Assembly: GCA_010645155.1 (NCBI GenBank)
Contig: CM021317.1
Coordinates: 162,368-226,367, forward strand
DNA from: Tigriopus japonicus
Lineage: Eukaryota > Arthropoda > Copepoda > Harpacticoida > Harpacticidae
Length of the DNA: 64,000 nt
Direction: 5' to 3'
Part shown: one piece after another, positions 20,595-31,289 of the stretch
Numbering within the stretch: the first letter of the stretch is position 1
Layout: each line of letters starts with the position of its first letter
Made by a program: the position numbers and the translations under genes
The notes under the pieces: model-generated
Seen by the model: only the letters and a program-made list of their open reading frames with translations
Databases searched by the model: none
What the model was told of the DNA's origin: nothing

Positions 20595-20653
20595 AAACCT
20601 AACCTAACCATACTTAAACCTAACCTAACCTAACTAAACCTAACCTAACCTAA
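20595..20653. repeat. Interstitial telomere-type repeat (CCTAA/TTAGG)n
   Basis: About 59 bp of AACCT-type units, with interruptions such as CCATACTTAAA and CTAACTAAA, run straight into the 502-N gap. TTAGG is the ancestral arthropod telomere unit. The copies are imperfect and internal to the contig, so this is an interstitial block rather than a chromosome end, unless the scaffold join is wrong. Confidence 0.75.
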
Positions 20654-21155
20654 NNNNNNNNNNNNNNNNNNNNNNNNNNNNNNNNNNNNNNNNNNNNNNN
20701 NNNNNNNNNNNNNNNNNNNNNNNNNNNNNNNNNNNNNNNNNNNNNNNNNNNNNNNNNNNNNNNNNNNNNNNNNNNNNNNNNNNNNNNNNNNNNNNNNNNN
20801 NNNNNNNNNNNNNNNNNNNNNNNNNNNNNNNNNNNNNNNNNNNNNNNNNNNNNNNNNNNNNNNNNNNNNNNNNNNNNNNNNNNNNNNNNNNNNNNNNNNN
20901 NNNNNNNNNNNNNNNNNNNNNNNNNNNNNNNNNNNNNNNNNNNNNNNNNNNNNNNNNNNNNNNNNNNNNNNNNNNNNNNNNNNNNNNNNNNNNNNNNNNN
21001 NNNNNNNNNNNNNNNNNNNNNNNNNNNNNNNNNNNNNNNNNNNNNNNNNNNNNNNNNNNNNNNNNNNNNNNNNNNNNNNNNNNNNNNNNNNNNNNNNNNN
21101 NNNNNNNNNNNNNNNNNNNNNNNNNNNNNNNNNNNNNNNNNNNNNNNNNNNNNNN
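20654..21155. other. Assembly gap (502 N)
   Basis: The gap of N bases is bordered on the left by telomere-type repeats. On the right, 21156-21260 (minus) is open and reads RIRKTLKPCYGDDSIISKTM then GSLNEQDIALKIF before the gap. That may be the edge of a transposon ORF or an exon, but I recognise no family and the frame has no ATG start upstream. Confidence 0.9.
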
Positions 21156-21888
21156 GAAAATTTTCAGGGCAATATCCTGTTCATTCAAACTCCCCATGGT
21201 TTTGGATATGATGGAATCATCTCCATAGCAAGGTTTCAGTGTTTTTCTAATCCTTTCCAAAAGTTAGCGACACTGTTGGCAAGTGAAGCAATGAAACTTG
21301 TGTGAACAAAAATGGTAGCTGGAGATTAAAACTCTTCAAGTTCGGATTTTATTCCAAGATTTGGTAACAAATAATTCGGTCAATATCTCATCTTTGCCTA
21401 AAATCATTAATAAAACTCATTTCTTTTTTCTTTTTTTTTAAATATTCTTCCCTTCAAGGATGGTTTGAAAAGTGTGCAATGTTCTCAAGACGAACATTTT
21501 ACGGTCACACCAGCTCGATATGCCTTGGCCTTGAGAGCACTCAGACTTGCCAGAAATATAATTACCTGGGCAAATTTACGCACTCATTCGTGCTTTCACC
21601 TTCCTAAACCAAATCCGAAAACTGCATGCTCAAAATTGTAAATTTTCCCATTTCATCTAATCTCACAAAAGAATTCGAAGCCTCCTAAATGGCCTAAAAC
21701 ATCAAAAATTGGCATCCCTGTCCCTTGTCAACAAACATTCATTGTACTGTTCCTTCCATCTGTCAATCCTCTCCCAAGAACATCCCAAAATCTTTCCAAA
21801 TCCCCGGATCGTGCCCTTCTCGTCGTCCATTCTGGCGGATCCGCGCCCTCCTCGGCCACCTCGACGCAGTCGCTCTCCCTTGGGACCC

Positions 21889-23640
21889 ATGGCTTCCCCC
21901 AGGGAGACCCATTCACCCCCGGGATCCTCAGGCTCCTTCGATACCTCCCCGTGTGCCTCATCCTCATCCTCGTTCATGGAATCCTCATCCAAACCGGAAG
22001 TGGACAACTCGAGCACGGTGATCCAGAAAATCGCCGAGATCTACGCCAAACGTCTCATGTCGGACGTGATGTTGGTGGTGGGCAATGTGGAATATCCCTC
22101 ACATCGTCTGATTCTCTGCGCCTCTTCGGACGTGTTCCAGGTGATGCTCATGGATCCCAGTTGGACCGAGCACTCAGAGACCCGGATTACCTTATGCGAA
22201 ACGCCCTCTTGTGAGGCGGTATTCGAGGATTTCCTGCGATATCTTTACACGGGCAAGATTCAGTTCGATTACGCCACTGTGATTCCCGTGGTCAGTTTGG
22301 CGGATAAGTATAATGTCAAGGATTTGTTGAGAGTGGGACTGGATTTTATGAGCCGTAATGTGGCCACGGCTTGTAAACGACATCAGGTGGTTTCTTGGTA
22401 TCAATTCGCTTCGGCGGCGGGTCATTCACAGATTGCCGAGTTGTGTCGACAGTTTATCTTGGCTAATTTTACGCGGGTCACGGAGACTGTGGATTTTGGA
22501 CACTTTGAATTGGATCATCTAGTGGATCTGCTTCAGTGTCATACCATGGTGGTGAAAGATGAGATCAGTTTGTTCCATCATGTCATGCGGTGGGTGGATA
22601 TGCAACGCGAGATGATGATCCAATCCGGTGAAGAACATGTCGAGATTCATATTGGGCGGCTGATCTCGGCCGTGTTGCCGCATATTCGATATCCCATGAT
22701 GACTCCGGCGGAGCTGGTCAAATTGTTATTGTTTCCTCTGTCCAAGAGTCTCACGGAGTCGTTGGTGGAAGAGATTCGGACCGCTTTGAACTTTCACACC
22801 CAGCAATTGCCGGAAATCACACCGGCGATTCAACGGACCTGCGAGAAGTATTCGCCCATCAAGTTCACGCCTCGTCTTTACACAACCGAAAAGTATTGCG
22901 CCTCTCTTTGCATTGATCACTACCACAACCTGTCGTCGTATGATTGTCGAAGCTTGCTATTTTCTAGTCATGCTCACGCCGCCGAATATTTGGGCGAAGA
23001 GCAATCGGAATGGGTAAGATCAGTGATATTTTTTGGGTATGACAAATGAATTTGAATAGGGGTGTAGGTCTATCAAAATTTCGTCTAACATCAATATCGA
23101 TATTAAATCTTAATCGATGTTTTGAAAGATCAGTAAATTGATTCGCTTTACTTGTTACAGCGAGAGCTTTTGATTTAGTTTGACTATTATTAACCTTGCC
23201 ATTGGATTGGTACAATCAAGCTCAAATAGTTTCTATCATTATGTTTCATTTTTTTATTTTAGGTCGTAGACATTTATCCAAAAGGCGTATGGTTTCAACG
23301 ATGTGTAACCGTGTATCAACCAACGGGTCTGGAAGTTCCCGGGAGAGTCCTGAAGACGGTGCGAGTGTCGATTTGGACCCGTAAAGAGGAGGAACAACGT
23401 GTCAAAATTGGTATTCTTTTGATCGGGGAACAAGACGGGTTCCAACACGTTCGACGAGTGATTTCGCGCAATTTTGTCTTCTCGGCCAATAATCAGATCG
23501 TCAACTTTGACGATATTCTCGACTTTGATGAGCTCAACGATCTGAAGAACCGCTCGAATTTCTTATGCGGTTCAAAGAGAAACGCCCTCCGGGTAATGTA
23601 CGTGATAACACCTCTATCTCCTTTGTCATCTTTGGATTAA
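21889..23640 (+). CDS. BTB/POZ-BACK protein, BTBD17-like
   Basis: Two exons, 21889-23013 and 23263-23640, are joined in phase 0 across a 249-bp intron to give 500 residues. After a serine-rich head, the BTB fold begins at VIQKIAEIYAKRLMSDVMLV and continues HRLILCASSDVFQVMLMDPS and FEDFLRYLYTGKIQFDYATV. The BACK region contains ACKRHQVVSWYQFASAAGHS and DEISLFHHVMRWVDMQ. Exon 2 forms a C-terminal beta-rich domain (YPKGVWFQRCVTVYQP to NFDDILDFDELNDL) like that of BTBD17. The first in-frame ATG is 21889, but the frame is open from 21709, so an upstream exon is possible. A GT donor-like GGGTAATG precedes the last 15 codons; I kept the read-through because ALRVMYVITPL looks like a real strand. Confidence 0.82.
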
Positions 23641-23693
23641 ACTCGCTTGATAAAAAAGAAAGAGCTGAATTTTGAAAACTCTCTAAATGGGTA

Positions 23694-25634
23694 TCAATGA
23701 CTTGAGCAAGCAATTAGTTCCTTATCGCATAGAGAACAAACATATGGCAGGTCTAAATCTGATAGTGCCACACAATTACACGATGGACACGTGTACAGGT
23801 CTGCACCGTCAGCCACTCCCAAACTAAGAATACATCTTGGCCAAATGTGCTCATTTTGACAAGTCACTCGGTCCCAACTTTCCGATTTCACCTTTTCATC
23901 ACAAAAACGACATCTCCAGTTCAATTCACACGGAGTTTCAGTTGAGGTTTCTCCACACACTTCCAGGAAATGGCGGGAAAAATGAGAGTTGGCATCTGAC
24001 TGCGCTAATATCATGGCATAATTCTTGAGAATGGCAGTCGCCATTTTCTCCACATCCGAGAGTAGCTCATCGTGGAGTTCGTGGTTTTCGGCCAAGTTAG
24101 CCAAGAAATTGAGCAACCATAATTTACCCTTAGGAAAGCCTTTTGAGGTGTGAACTTTGTCTCTCAATTGGGCAATATTCAGGTCTTCGTCGCTCAACAT
24201 GCCCAAACGAAGAACTTCGGCAGAATCGGCTTGCAGCTTAAAATCCGGATTGTCCAATAGTCGTTCCAGAATGACGGGCCAATTTTCCCGATTCAGAAAC
24301 GAGATTCTGCCGGGGGTTCGAATCAAAAGATGGTCATAATAAGTATTGATACTTTGGAGAACAACTAGAATTGCACCTCCCGGAGACAATTGAGCTCCAT
24401 TGCATTTGTAGTGGTTGTTCGAAATGTCCATTGAATATTTTGAAAGCGACATAGATTGAATGTTTCGAGTCAAATTCAGTTGCTGAGGCGCTCCGATCTC
24501 GTTGAAGATCAATTTCACGCCCAAGGGAAGATGCACTAGGTTCACGATTCTCGAAGGTCCCGTGGGAATCGATTTCTGGCCATGGATCTTGAACTCGCTC
24601 TCATTTAGTTTCAGATCTATGGCAGACAAATAGCAATCTTTGGCCAAAATAACCCTTAATGAGTGGGTGCTGTCTTGAAAAGAATGATCAATGGCTTGAA
24701 CAAGCGATACTCGGGCTCGATCGGAGCAATCCCATACCAAACCAGATTCGATAAAGGTCGGATCGGTACTCACATCCCAATTCATGATCATTAGTTTGAC
24801 TCTTCCATCCACTGATCCTAGAAATAGGAGAAATTTGGACTCTTCCAACTTATACCAGCCCATGTACGAAATTTCGGCGAGTCCACTATGAAGCACTGAG
24901 ATTAGCTTCATTTTGTGGAGACTTCGTTGGGCTTTGGCGATTGAAAGCCAAAATACTAGATGACCACTACGTTGAGCCGAAACCAGAACACTATAATACT
25001 CATGATCAAAGGTTTTGACCGAGCTCCAAGCAAAAGTGCTCACACAAATGGCCAAGAGACGACATTTCAAGTCCCAGATATCTCTCTCTAAAGCTGAGTT
25101 TGTCCCAGTTGGTTTTTTCTCCGCGATTGGTTTCCACTTTTGTTGCACAAGATAATCGTGCCACAATTTGGACACATCCACTTTTGGAGTCCATGAATTG
25201 GGCGACACTTGAACCCAAACTTTGAGCCAACAGTCTTCGGATAAAGTGATTAAAGCCAGATCATTGGCTGTAATTGCATGCTTGGGAGTCCATTTGGTGA
25301 CCTCTGTGCCACGATGAGGAGGTTTCCCGTTTTCAGAGACTGGAAATCGATAGTACAAACTAGCCACGCGATGCTGTTCACACGGTTCCAATTGGTGTAC
25401 AAGGTTTTGTTTATCAATCCCCAATTGAGAAATGTACGGATTGGCCACGGAATCATTGGGCACGAGGTGCATCTTGAGGTTGAGATGCGATTGGAGAACC
25501 CCAGGATCAGGTACGAGGGTGTAAATGAGCAATCCTTTTTGAGTGGTGATGACCAATCGGTAATCCTCTGACCAATCAAGACCATTGGGCGAGGTCACCC
25601 CAGAATTCAGTCCCTTCGATTGGAGGCACAGCAT
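23694..25634 (-). CDS. GTF3C4: General transcription factor 3C subunit 4 (TFIIIC90)
   Basis: The gene encodes 646 residues from the ATG at 25634; the open frame runs back to a TTG at 25724 but has no earlier ATG. TFIIIC recruits TFIIIB and RNA polymerase III to tRNA genes, and this subunit has an N-terminal beta-propeller and a C-terminal zinc ribbon. Seen here are NGLDWSEDYRLVITTQKGLL at the start, and a C-terminus with paired cysteines: WRCRFCDEKV, TCQNEHIWPRC, YTCPSCNCVA and YVCSLCDKEL. This end matches the zf-TFIIIC domain. The protein is shorter than the vertebrate one. The gene converges on the BTBD17-like gene with 53 bp between stops and lies 205 nt downstream of ATG3 on the same strand. 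Confidence 0.88.
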   Translation of the reverse strand: MLCLQSKGLNSGVTSPNGLDWSEDYRLVITTQKGLLIYTLVPDPGVLQSHLNLKMHLVPNDSVANPYISQLGIDKQNLVHQLEPCEQHRVASLYYRFPVSENGKPPHRGTEVTKWTPKHAITANDLALITLSEDCWLKVWVQVSPNSWTPKVDVSKLWHDYLVQQKWKPIAEKKPTGTNSALERDIWDLKCRLLAICVSTFAWSSVKTFDHEYYSVLVSAQRSGHLVFWLSIAKAQRSLHKMKLISVLHSGLAEISYMGWYKLEESKFLLFLGSVDGRVKLMIMNWDVSTDPTFIESGLVWDCSDRARVSLVQAIDHSFQDSTHSLRVILAKDCYLSAIDLKLNESEFKIHGQKSIPTGPSRIVNLVHLPLGVKLIFNEIGAPQQLNLTRNIQSMSLSKYSMDISNNHYKCNGAQLSPGGAILVVLQSINTYYDHLLIRTPGRISFLNRENWPVILERLLDNPDFKLQADSAEVLRLGMLSDEDLNIAQLRDKVHTSKGFPKGKLWLLNFLANLAENHELHDELLSDVEKMATAILKNYAMILAQSDANSHFSRHFLEVCGETSTETPCELNWRCRFCDEKVKSESWDRVTCQNEHIWPRCILSLGVADGADLYTCPSCNCVALSDLDLPYVCSLCDKELIACSSH

Positions 25635-25839
25635 CCTATTAGGAAGAGATATGAACGAACAAGAAGGGAAAAGAAATAGAATAAATATTAGCGGGGATTG
25701 ATGGGAGGGCAAGACGGTGAACAAGTGTAGTCTATCTTTTATTCATCAATCGTCCAAATCTGACTTGTTCACAATCATAAAATTCTTTTCGTATCCGCGC
25801 AAGCAATAGGTATCACAATGTGCCAATGCGCTTTCTGAA
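25635..25839 (-). promoter_or_regulatory. Intercistronic spacer ATG3-GTF3C4 with poly(A) signal and strong splice acceptor
   Basis: Reading on the minus strand from the ATG3 stop, AATAAA occurs at 25738-25743. A long pyrimidine tract then begins TTCTATTTCTTTTCCCTTCT and ends CTTCCTAATAG (AG at 25636-25637). The acceptor lies one base before the GTF3C4 ATG. No matching donor is apparent inside the 205-nt spacer, so either the leader exon lies far upstream or the site is trans-spliced. Confidence 0.55.
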
Positions 25840-26763
25840 TCAGAGCGAGAAGTTCTGCGTGAAGTCGTACTCGATGGTAGGAATGATGGCCTGGACGAAC
25901 TTAAGGAACACAATCAAATACATATGCACGCCCAATTCGCCTCCTCCCTCCATGATTTGGTCGATAAGTTTCTTCATGACTTGGGCGTGTCGGCAGGGGT
26001 GCACGGAGGCCTGTGGAGGTCCAGGTAGATGTGGGTGTGTCTCCATCGTGATAGTTTTATTGGCATGATCCGCACTGAAATCTTCATACATCTGCTCCAT
26101 ACTCAATGCCTTCTTATCCTCATCATAGCCAAACAACCAGAGTCGAGGCGTCTGATAGTACTTGTCATAAGTGATATTCAAATCGTATGTCCGGGTGGCC
26201 AAGATCGTCTCACCACCTCCACTGGCGGATTCCTTAGTCTTCTCCTTCGCCACTAATCCGGGATCTTGGGCTTCCATTAGACCACTCTCGGCGAAATCCT
26301 CCATATCTACGGCCTCTTGATCAGAATCCTCTTCTCCAGTAGTGGCAACCTCGGTCTCTGCCTTTTTCTCAGCCCCACCTCCCTCATCCAAAGTCATGTC
26401 TGAGACCTGTTCAGCAATAGCATCGGCAAAATGATGCGTATCCACCCATCCCCCTTCCGAATCCTCCAAAATCTTCTCCAAATGATCTCCATTGGCCATC
26501 ATTTGACTGCAACGCTTGTAACAAGGCACATTCCTCGTGATCAGGAACTGCTTTTCCTTGGGTAAGTAATCCTTGAGACTGGCCTCCGAACCCGAGGCCC
26601 ATTGCCAAGAGGGACAATGATGAACCAAGTGATCTCCAGCAGCTAGGAACTCTTCGGGGGTCAAAACGCCCGTTTCGTGGAACTTGGATTCCTTGAGAAC
26701 GGGTGTGAAATATTCACCCACTTTCAGAGCCGAAGATTTGACGTTGTTGAAGATGTTCTGCAT
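25840..26763 (-). CDS. ATG3: Ubiquitin-like-conjugating enzyme ATG3
   Basis: This intronless gene encodes 307 residues. ATG3 is the E2-like enzyme that transfers Atg8/LC3 proteins to phosphatidylethanolamine during autophagosome formation. The amphipathic N-terminus [20 protein letters not shown] is characteristic. An acidic flexible region (about 125-180) is followed by the E2-like fold with [20 protein letters not shown]. The active-site motif is HPCRHA with Cys257. The C-terminus ends [20 protein letters not shown]. All the expected parts are present. It heads a same-strand pair with GTF3C4. Confidence 0.97.
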   Translation of the reverse strand: MQNIFNNVKSSALKVGEYFTPVLKESKFHETGVLTPEEFLAAGDHLVHHCPSWQWASGSEASLKDYLPKEKQFLITRNVPCYKRCSQMMANGDHLEKILEDSEGGWVDTHHFADAIAEQVSDMTLDEGGGAEKKAETEVATTGEEDSDQEAVDMEDFAESGLMEAQDPGLVAKEKTKESASGGGETILATRTYDLNITYDKYYQTPRLWLFGYDEDKKALSMEQMYEDFSADHANKTITMETHPHLPGPPQASVHPCRHAQVMKKLIDQIMEGGGELGVHMYLIVFLKFVQAIIPTIEYDFTQNFSL

Positions 26764-27413
26764 TGTTAAGATGGGATTCGAGATTCCTTAGTCTCTTGGG
26801 AGCGCTGACGAAAAAAAAATGGCCCTGGAAGTGGGAGGGAATGCGATAAAACTTGTTTTCTAAGGATGGTAATAGACACAACGAAATGTTGTAGAGCTCT
26901 GTCTCTGACTAACAAAGACATCAAAGCTTTTTTTTCTCTCAGGGTGACTCCTACTCGATTTGTGAAGAAATACTTCAAGGATATGAAAAGAAAGACCCAT
27001 TTGTAAGGACCTTGAGTGTTTTTGACCATCTGAGAAAATTCAAGTATGATTAATAGAATACTAAAAGCGTATAAGATAATATTTTGCTGCTGACCGAATT
27101 AAAATTCCAGTGCAAAACGGCAGTTGATGTCAGAACAACTCTCTATATCAGAACAACACTGTTACTTATTGCATGTTAACGGACAGAGAACCAGACAAAT
27201 TTACATTATTACAATACTAGAAACTGCACAAATCTTCCATTTATAATCGAATAAACATTGCTAATCGTAAAATGATATCAAGTTGCACATTTTTTTATTG
27301 GAAAACTTTGCCACCTTTTCAAACACATCAGATTTCCCTCAAATGAAACTCAGTGCTTCAGTCATCACAGATAAAGAGAGACATAGCCTCCATTCCTGCT
27401 CTTAATTGAGACC
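26764..27413. other. Divergent intergenic region between ATG3 and ALYREF
   Basis: This 650-bp AT-rich region separates divergent genes and should hold both promoters. I see no gene in it. Confidence 0.5.
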
Positions 27414-28337
27414 ATGTCGAATACGTTGGGTATGAGTAATATCGATATGAGCCTCGACGATCTCGTGAGGAAGACAAAAAACGACAAAAGTCGCATCTCT
27501 GGGCCGAGTAAACCTCAATTCAAGGCTGCAAAACCTATCCACGAGAAAGGATTACAGCACTTTAACGCCCACAAAAAGCGGGGATTCACCGCAAAATCTT
27601 TTGTCCGGAACGCGGCAGCACCACCTCCACCCATCACCTCCAACAAACTGCTGGTCTCTAACTTGGCCATCACGGTCTCTCAGGATGATGTAACTGAGCT
27701 CTTTTCCGAATTTGGAGACTTGACATCGGCTTCTTTGCACCATGGTAATGTTAAAAATCCAATCTTGACAGCTAAATTGCTAATAAGTATATTCCTTTTG
27801 ACGTTTCAGATCAAGTTGGGCGACCTTTGGGCACGGCTGAGATTGTCTTTAAGGCATGGATAAGGTAAAAAATACATTTGCCCGCAAAGTTTCTATGCTT
27901 CCATACTTTTTAGACCCCACAAGCGGCTCAGGCTGCCATCAATAAATACCACGGGATTCCACTGGATAACCAAGTGATGAATATTCAGTTTGCGGTCACT
28001 GATCATGGCCTTGCGGCTGCCTTAACTCCTCCACCGATGTCAGTTCGACTGGGACTTCGGAATATCTCTGGACCGGGGACTTTCAAAGGTCAAAATGGTC
28101 ATCAGACGTGGAAAGGTTGGTATTTTTTTTTTGTTTGAATGAATCAATTAACATATTTATAGTAATGCAAGTGTTCTTTTTGAAGCACGGATTGGTACGG
28201 TGCACAAAAACCACTTCAAGAAAAATGGAAAACGCGGACCAAATAAGAAGCTGGGCTCCGAGAAAGAACTTCCGTCGGCCACGGAATTGGATGCCGAAAT
28301 GGACGCCTACATGGCCGAAATGCCTCCTCGCTTTTAA
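27414..28337 (+). CDS. ALYREF: ALYREF (THO complex subunit 4) mRNA export adaptor
   Basis: Four exons, 27414-27744, 27810-27853, 27914-28115 and 28186-28337, give 242 residues. ALYREF couples splicing and capping to mRNA export through NXF1. The N-terminal box IDMSLDDLVRKTK is typical. The RRM starts at KLLVSNLAITVSQDDVTELF, and the spliced centre reads GRPLGTAEIVFK, TPQAAQAAINKYHG and IPLDNQ. The C-terminal box is ELDAEMDAYMAEM. The junction between exons 2 and 3 preserves the RRM only if the donor is GC at 27854. Using the nearby GT at 27865 shifts the frame into a stop. The other two introns are GT-AG (65 and 70 bp). ADCK5 follows 277 nt downstream. Confidence 0.88.
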
Positions 28338-28614
28338 GTTGCTCAAAATAATATTAAGTCTGTAGAATAATTGCCCCGCGTGGATTTATGAAAATAAATT
28401 GTGAAAAAAGTCGCTACAGTAATCCAAACCCAGAATATATATTGATGATTCCGGTTTACCCTAACACTGCTCGCTTCATGAACATCGATGTAAGCCTCAG
28501 ATTCCCGCTGTAATTTCAAACCACGTGACGCAACTTTTTCCCGAGGTCATTGCTGAACAAAAACATTGCGGTAAGTACGAAAAGTTGCATAAAACGCCAT
28601 TCATCTCATGGGCC

Positions 28615-30330
28615 ATGGGTTTTCGTGGCGGCAAAAAGATTCTAGTTTGGAGCTTGCGGGGTGTGACAGGAGTAGGCGTATTAGGACCATGCGTGTGGTG
28701 GACTGGTTGGGCCACTCCTAGACAGAAGACTTTAACCAAAGAAATCGCAGGAGCTGTCCCCTCCATCGTAATTGACGGGGGTTTAGTGCGATTCTTACGT
28801 TCTTTGGGGCACGGATTGGCCATATCGTTGGACTACAAATACAATCTTTGGGGTTTGGAAGACACCTCTGAGCAGTATGCAGATGTTCTCTCCGAGATTC
28901 ATCTCCGCTCTGCTAACCGACTACTGAAAGGCTGTTTAACCAATGGCGGTCTTTACATCAAGTTTGGTCAAGGTTTGGTCTCCATGAACCACGTGCTTCC
29001 CAAAGAGTACCTGAATACGTTGAAAGTTCTACAAGACAAATGTCTGACAAGACGATCTGAAACCGAGGTCGATGAAGTTTTTATGGGCGATTTCGGACAA
29101 ACACCCGATGAGATGTTCAAAAGTTTTGACCGAACCGTGATTGCGGCTGCCAGTTTAGCTCAAGTGTTCAAGGCCGTGACTCACACAGGGGAGCAAGTGG
29201 CCGTGAAAGTCCAGTATATCGATCTTCGCGATCGGTTCCATAGCGATGTTCCCACCATGGAGGCCATCCTCAAGATCATTGAGATCATGCACGCCAAATT
29301 TGCCTTTGCTTGGGTCCTCTCAGAGTTGAAAGAAACTCTTGCTCGAGAGTTGGACTTTGTGGCTGAGGCGGAGAATTCGGAAAGATGTGCCTCGGATCTC
29401 GGTGGTTTGTCTTTTATCTATGTTCCTAAGGTCTTTTGGTCCAACACTAGTAAACGAATTCTTACCACGGAATTCATTGATGGACTCAAGATAAGTGCCA
29501 CGGAGGAACTGAGGAAAGCTAAGTTTGATCTGAAAGAGATTGATAGGAATTTGATTGCCGCATTCGCTCATCAGATCTTTCACACTGGATTTGTCCATGC
29601 GGATCCACATCCGGGCAACCTTCTTATTCGTCGCAATCCTGGAAAACCCAAACAAACGGAAATCGTTGTTCTAGATCACGGCTTATACGAAACATTACCC
29701 AAATCATCCAGAGTAGCTCTGTCTAAAATCTGGAGAGCGGTGGTTGAGAACGATCACGATGGAATGCAAAAATGGTGTCGAGAAATCGGAGCCAATGATT
29801 ATAGACTCTTTTGCATGGCCTTGACCCAAAGATATATTGCCCCTACCGAAGAAGAACGGAAAACCGACTTTCTCTCGCAATTCATGGACAAAAACGGACC
29901 CAAGGCCTTTTCTCGGAAGCAATTCAACCAATTACCCGAAGATGAGAAGAAACAATTGCGAGAAGCCATCGCCGATTTTCACGATCGAATGTTTGATGTG
30001 TTCCAAAATGTGCCCAGTCATTTGGTCCTGATTTTTAGGAATCTAAATACAATCCGAGCAATCATCAAGGACCACGAAACAAAAGTGGATCGGTATCAAA
30101 TCATGGCTCGGAGTGCCACCGTGAGTGATTTTCAAGTGCAATCGAATAGTTGGAGTGAATATGCCCTTGTGTCTTGGTATCACCTGATTTTTGACCTCAG
30201 ATTATGGGTAGACAGTATCAAGATGTCGGTCATGGGAATGGTCGCGGGGCTTTTCTCATGGATTGGCTTTCGCCCTGATGTTATCAATCAAAAAGAACTT
30301 CAAAATGATGGTACATTGCCAATTAAATAA
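28615..30330 (+). CDS. ADCK5: AarF domain-containing atypical kinase ADCK5
   Basis: This intronless gene encodes 571 residues from the first in-frame ATG at 28615. The N-terminus [16 protein letters not shown] with a following hydrophobic segment fits mitochondrial targeting. UbiB/ADCK signature parts are in order: IKFGQ (115-119), the alanine-rich loop AAASLAQV (about 177-184), VAVKVQ with Lys198, [10 protein letters not shown], the catalytic HADPHPGN (328-335) and the metal-binding DHG (354-356). [20 protein letters not shown] and [12 protein letters not shown] point to ADCK5 rather than ADCK1. ADCK proteins are linked to coenzyme Q and lipid metabolism, but the ADCK5 substrate is not established. 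A strong donor-like GCGGTAAGT at 28568-28576 leaves a spliced leader possible. Confidence 0.9.
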   Translation: MGFRGGKKILVWSLRGVTGVGVLGPCVWWTGWATPRQKTLTKEIAGAVPSIVIDGGLVRFLRSLGHGLAISLDYKYNLWGLEDTSEQYADVLSEIHLRSANRLLKGCLTNGGLYIKFGQGLVSMNHVLPKEYLNTLKVLQDKCLTRRSETEVDEVFMGDFGQTPDEMFKSFDRTVIAAASLAQVFKAVTHTGEQVAVKVQYIDLRDRFHSDVPTMEAILKIIEIMHAKFAFAWVLSELKETLARELDFVAEAENSERCASDLGGLSFIYVPKVFWSNTSKRILTTEFIDGLKISATEELRKAKFDLKEIDRNLIAAFAHQIFHTGFVHADPHPGNLLIRRNPGKPKQTEIVVLDHGLYETLPKSSRVALSKIWRAVVENDHDGMQKWCREIGANDYRLFCMALTQRYIAPTEEERKTDFLSQFMDKNGPKAFSRKQFNQLPEDEKKQLREAIADFHDRMFDVFQNVPSHLVLIFRNLNTIRAIIKDHETKVDRYQIMARSATVSDFQVQSNSWSEYALVSWYHLIFDLRLWVDSIKMSVMGMVAGLFSWIGFRPDVINQKELQNDGTLPIK

Positions 30331-30482
30331 GAAAAACTCAATCAAGACTGATCCGCCGTTAGTAGCAGATATTGAAATAAAAACAGGATTAATTACTGAA
30401 GCACTTCAGATAACTAAAAAAAAAAATCGACGTTTTTTTTGTATTACTTTATTTAATTTCCCTTCAGTTAAGATTCGTCATC
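30331..30482 (+). promoter_or_regulatory. Intercistronic spacer ADCK5-RRM gene with poly(A) signal and splice acceptor
   Basis: AATAAA lies at 30376-30381, 46 nt after the ADCK5 stop. A T-rich tract then ends TTTAATTTCCCTTCAG (AG at 30466-30467), 15 nt before the ATG of the next gene. This is the third spacer in the window with the same order of signals. Confidence 0.5.
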
Positions 30483-30908
30483 ATGGTTCTGGTCAATTGT
30501 CCATTGAAGGAGATACATGCCCAATCCATCCACCAATCTGCCACAGTTTTATTTTATAATGTGAATCCAGAATTAACTGACGATGATCTAAGGGTCTTGC
30601 TCGAACCGGTGACGGGACGCTTGGAAAATGTCCTCAGGACTGAAAATGGCGCCGTTCTGATTCGAGTTCCATGTGAAAAGGACGCTTATGCTTTGAAGGT
30701 GTGTTTCGATGGAGTGGTGTATGGAAACAGTCCTATATATGCCGAAGTGATTCTCAATGAAACTGTTCGGAATTTTCCAACTCGAAGCGGGATGAATAGC
30801 ATCACGCCAACTCGACCGAAGGATGCTCGGAAGGACGAGATCACTCGAGAGGAGTTAAACGAAGAACTGGAACAGTATATGACTCATCGCCGTCAGTTTA
30901 AAAAATAA
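30483..30908 (+). CDS. Small RRM protein with FoP/ALYREF-type C-terminal box
   Basis: The gene encodes 141 residues from the ATG at 30483. Residues about 19-92 look like an RRM: ATVLFYNVNPELTDDDLRVL for the first strand and helix, then GAVLIRVPCEKDAYALKV. The RNP1 motif is weak. The C-terminus ITREELNEELEQYM resembles the FoP/REF box found at the end of ALYREF and CHTOP (compare ELDAEMDAYMAEM in the ALYREF gene 2 kb upstream). It may be a reduced mRNA-export adaptor paralogue, but the name is not certain. It follows ADCK5 by 152 nt on the same strand. Confidence 0.6.
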   Translation: MVLVNCPLKEIHAQSIHQSATVLFYNVNPELTDDDLRVLLEPVTGRLENVLRTENGAVLIRVPCEKDAYALKVCFDGVVYGNSPIYAEVILNETVRNFPTRSGMNSITPTRPKDARKDEITREELNEELEQYMTHRRQFKK

Positions 30909-31289
30909 CGTGGTTGTCCACAAAATGTTTGATGTTATCATCACGTAATTAGAAGAAATTGTTTGAGAAAATTTGAATAAACCAGCTATCGGACTCCTCT
31001 TCAACGTCTTCGTCACATGAGTTCATTGGTTTGAGGAAACGTCGGTTTCGGATATATCGGTGAGATCCATACGAGACTAAATAAGATGAACTGTTGTTTC
31101 GAACAGATTCAATGGTACCCTTTCTAGACCTCCTTTCTCCTTTATCGGGCTCCTTTAGTGTTTAATTTGTTGCCCTCCAATCTTCGTCGGAAATATGTAG
31201 GAGCTGATCCTCTAAAAGCTTTTAAAGCAGGGTTAGATGGTTGCCTAGATCTACCACCAGTAACTCGTTGGTAGATCAAATTTCATATA

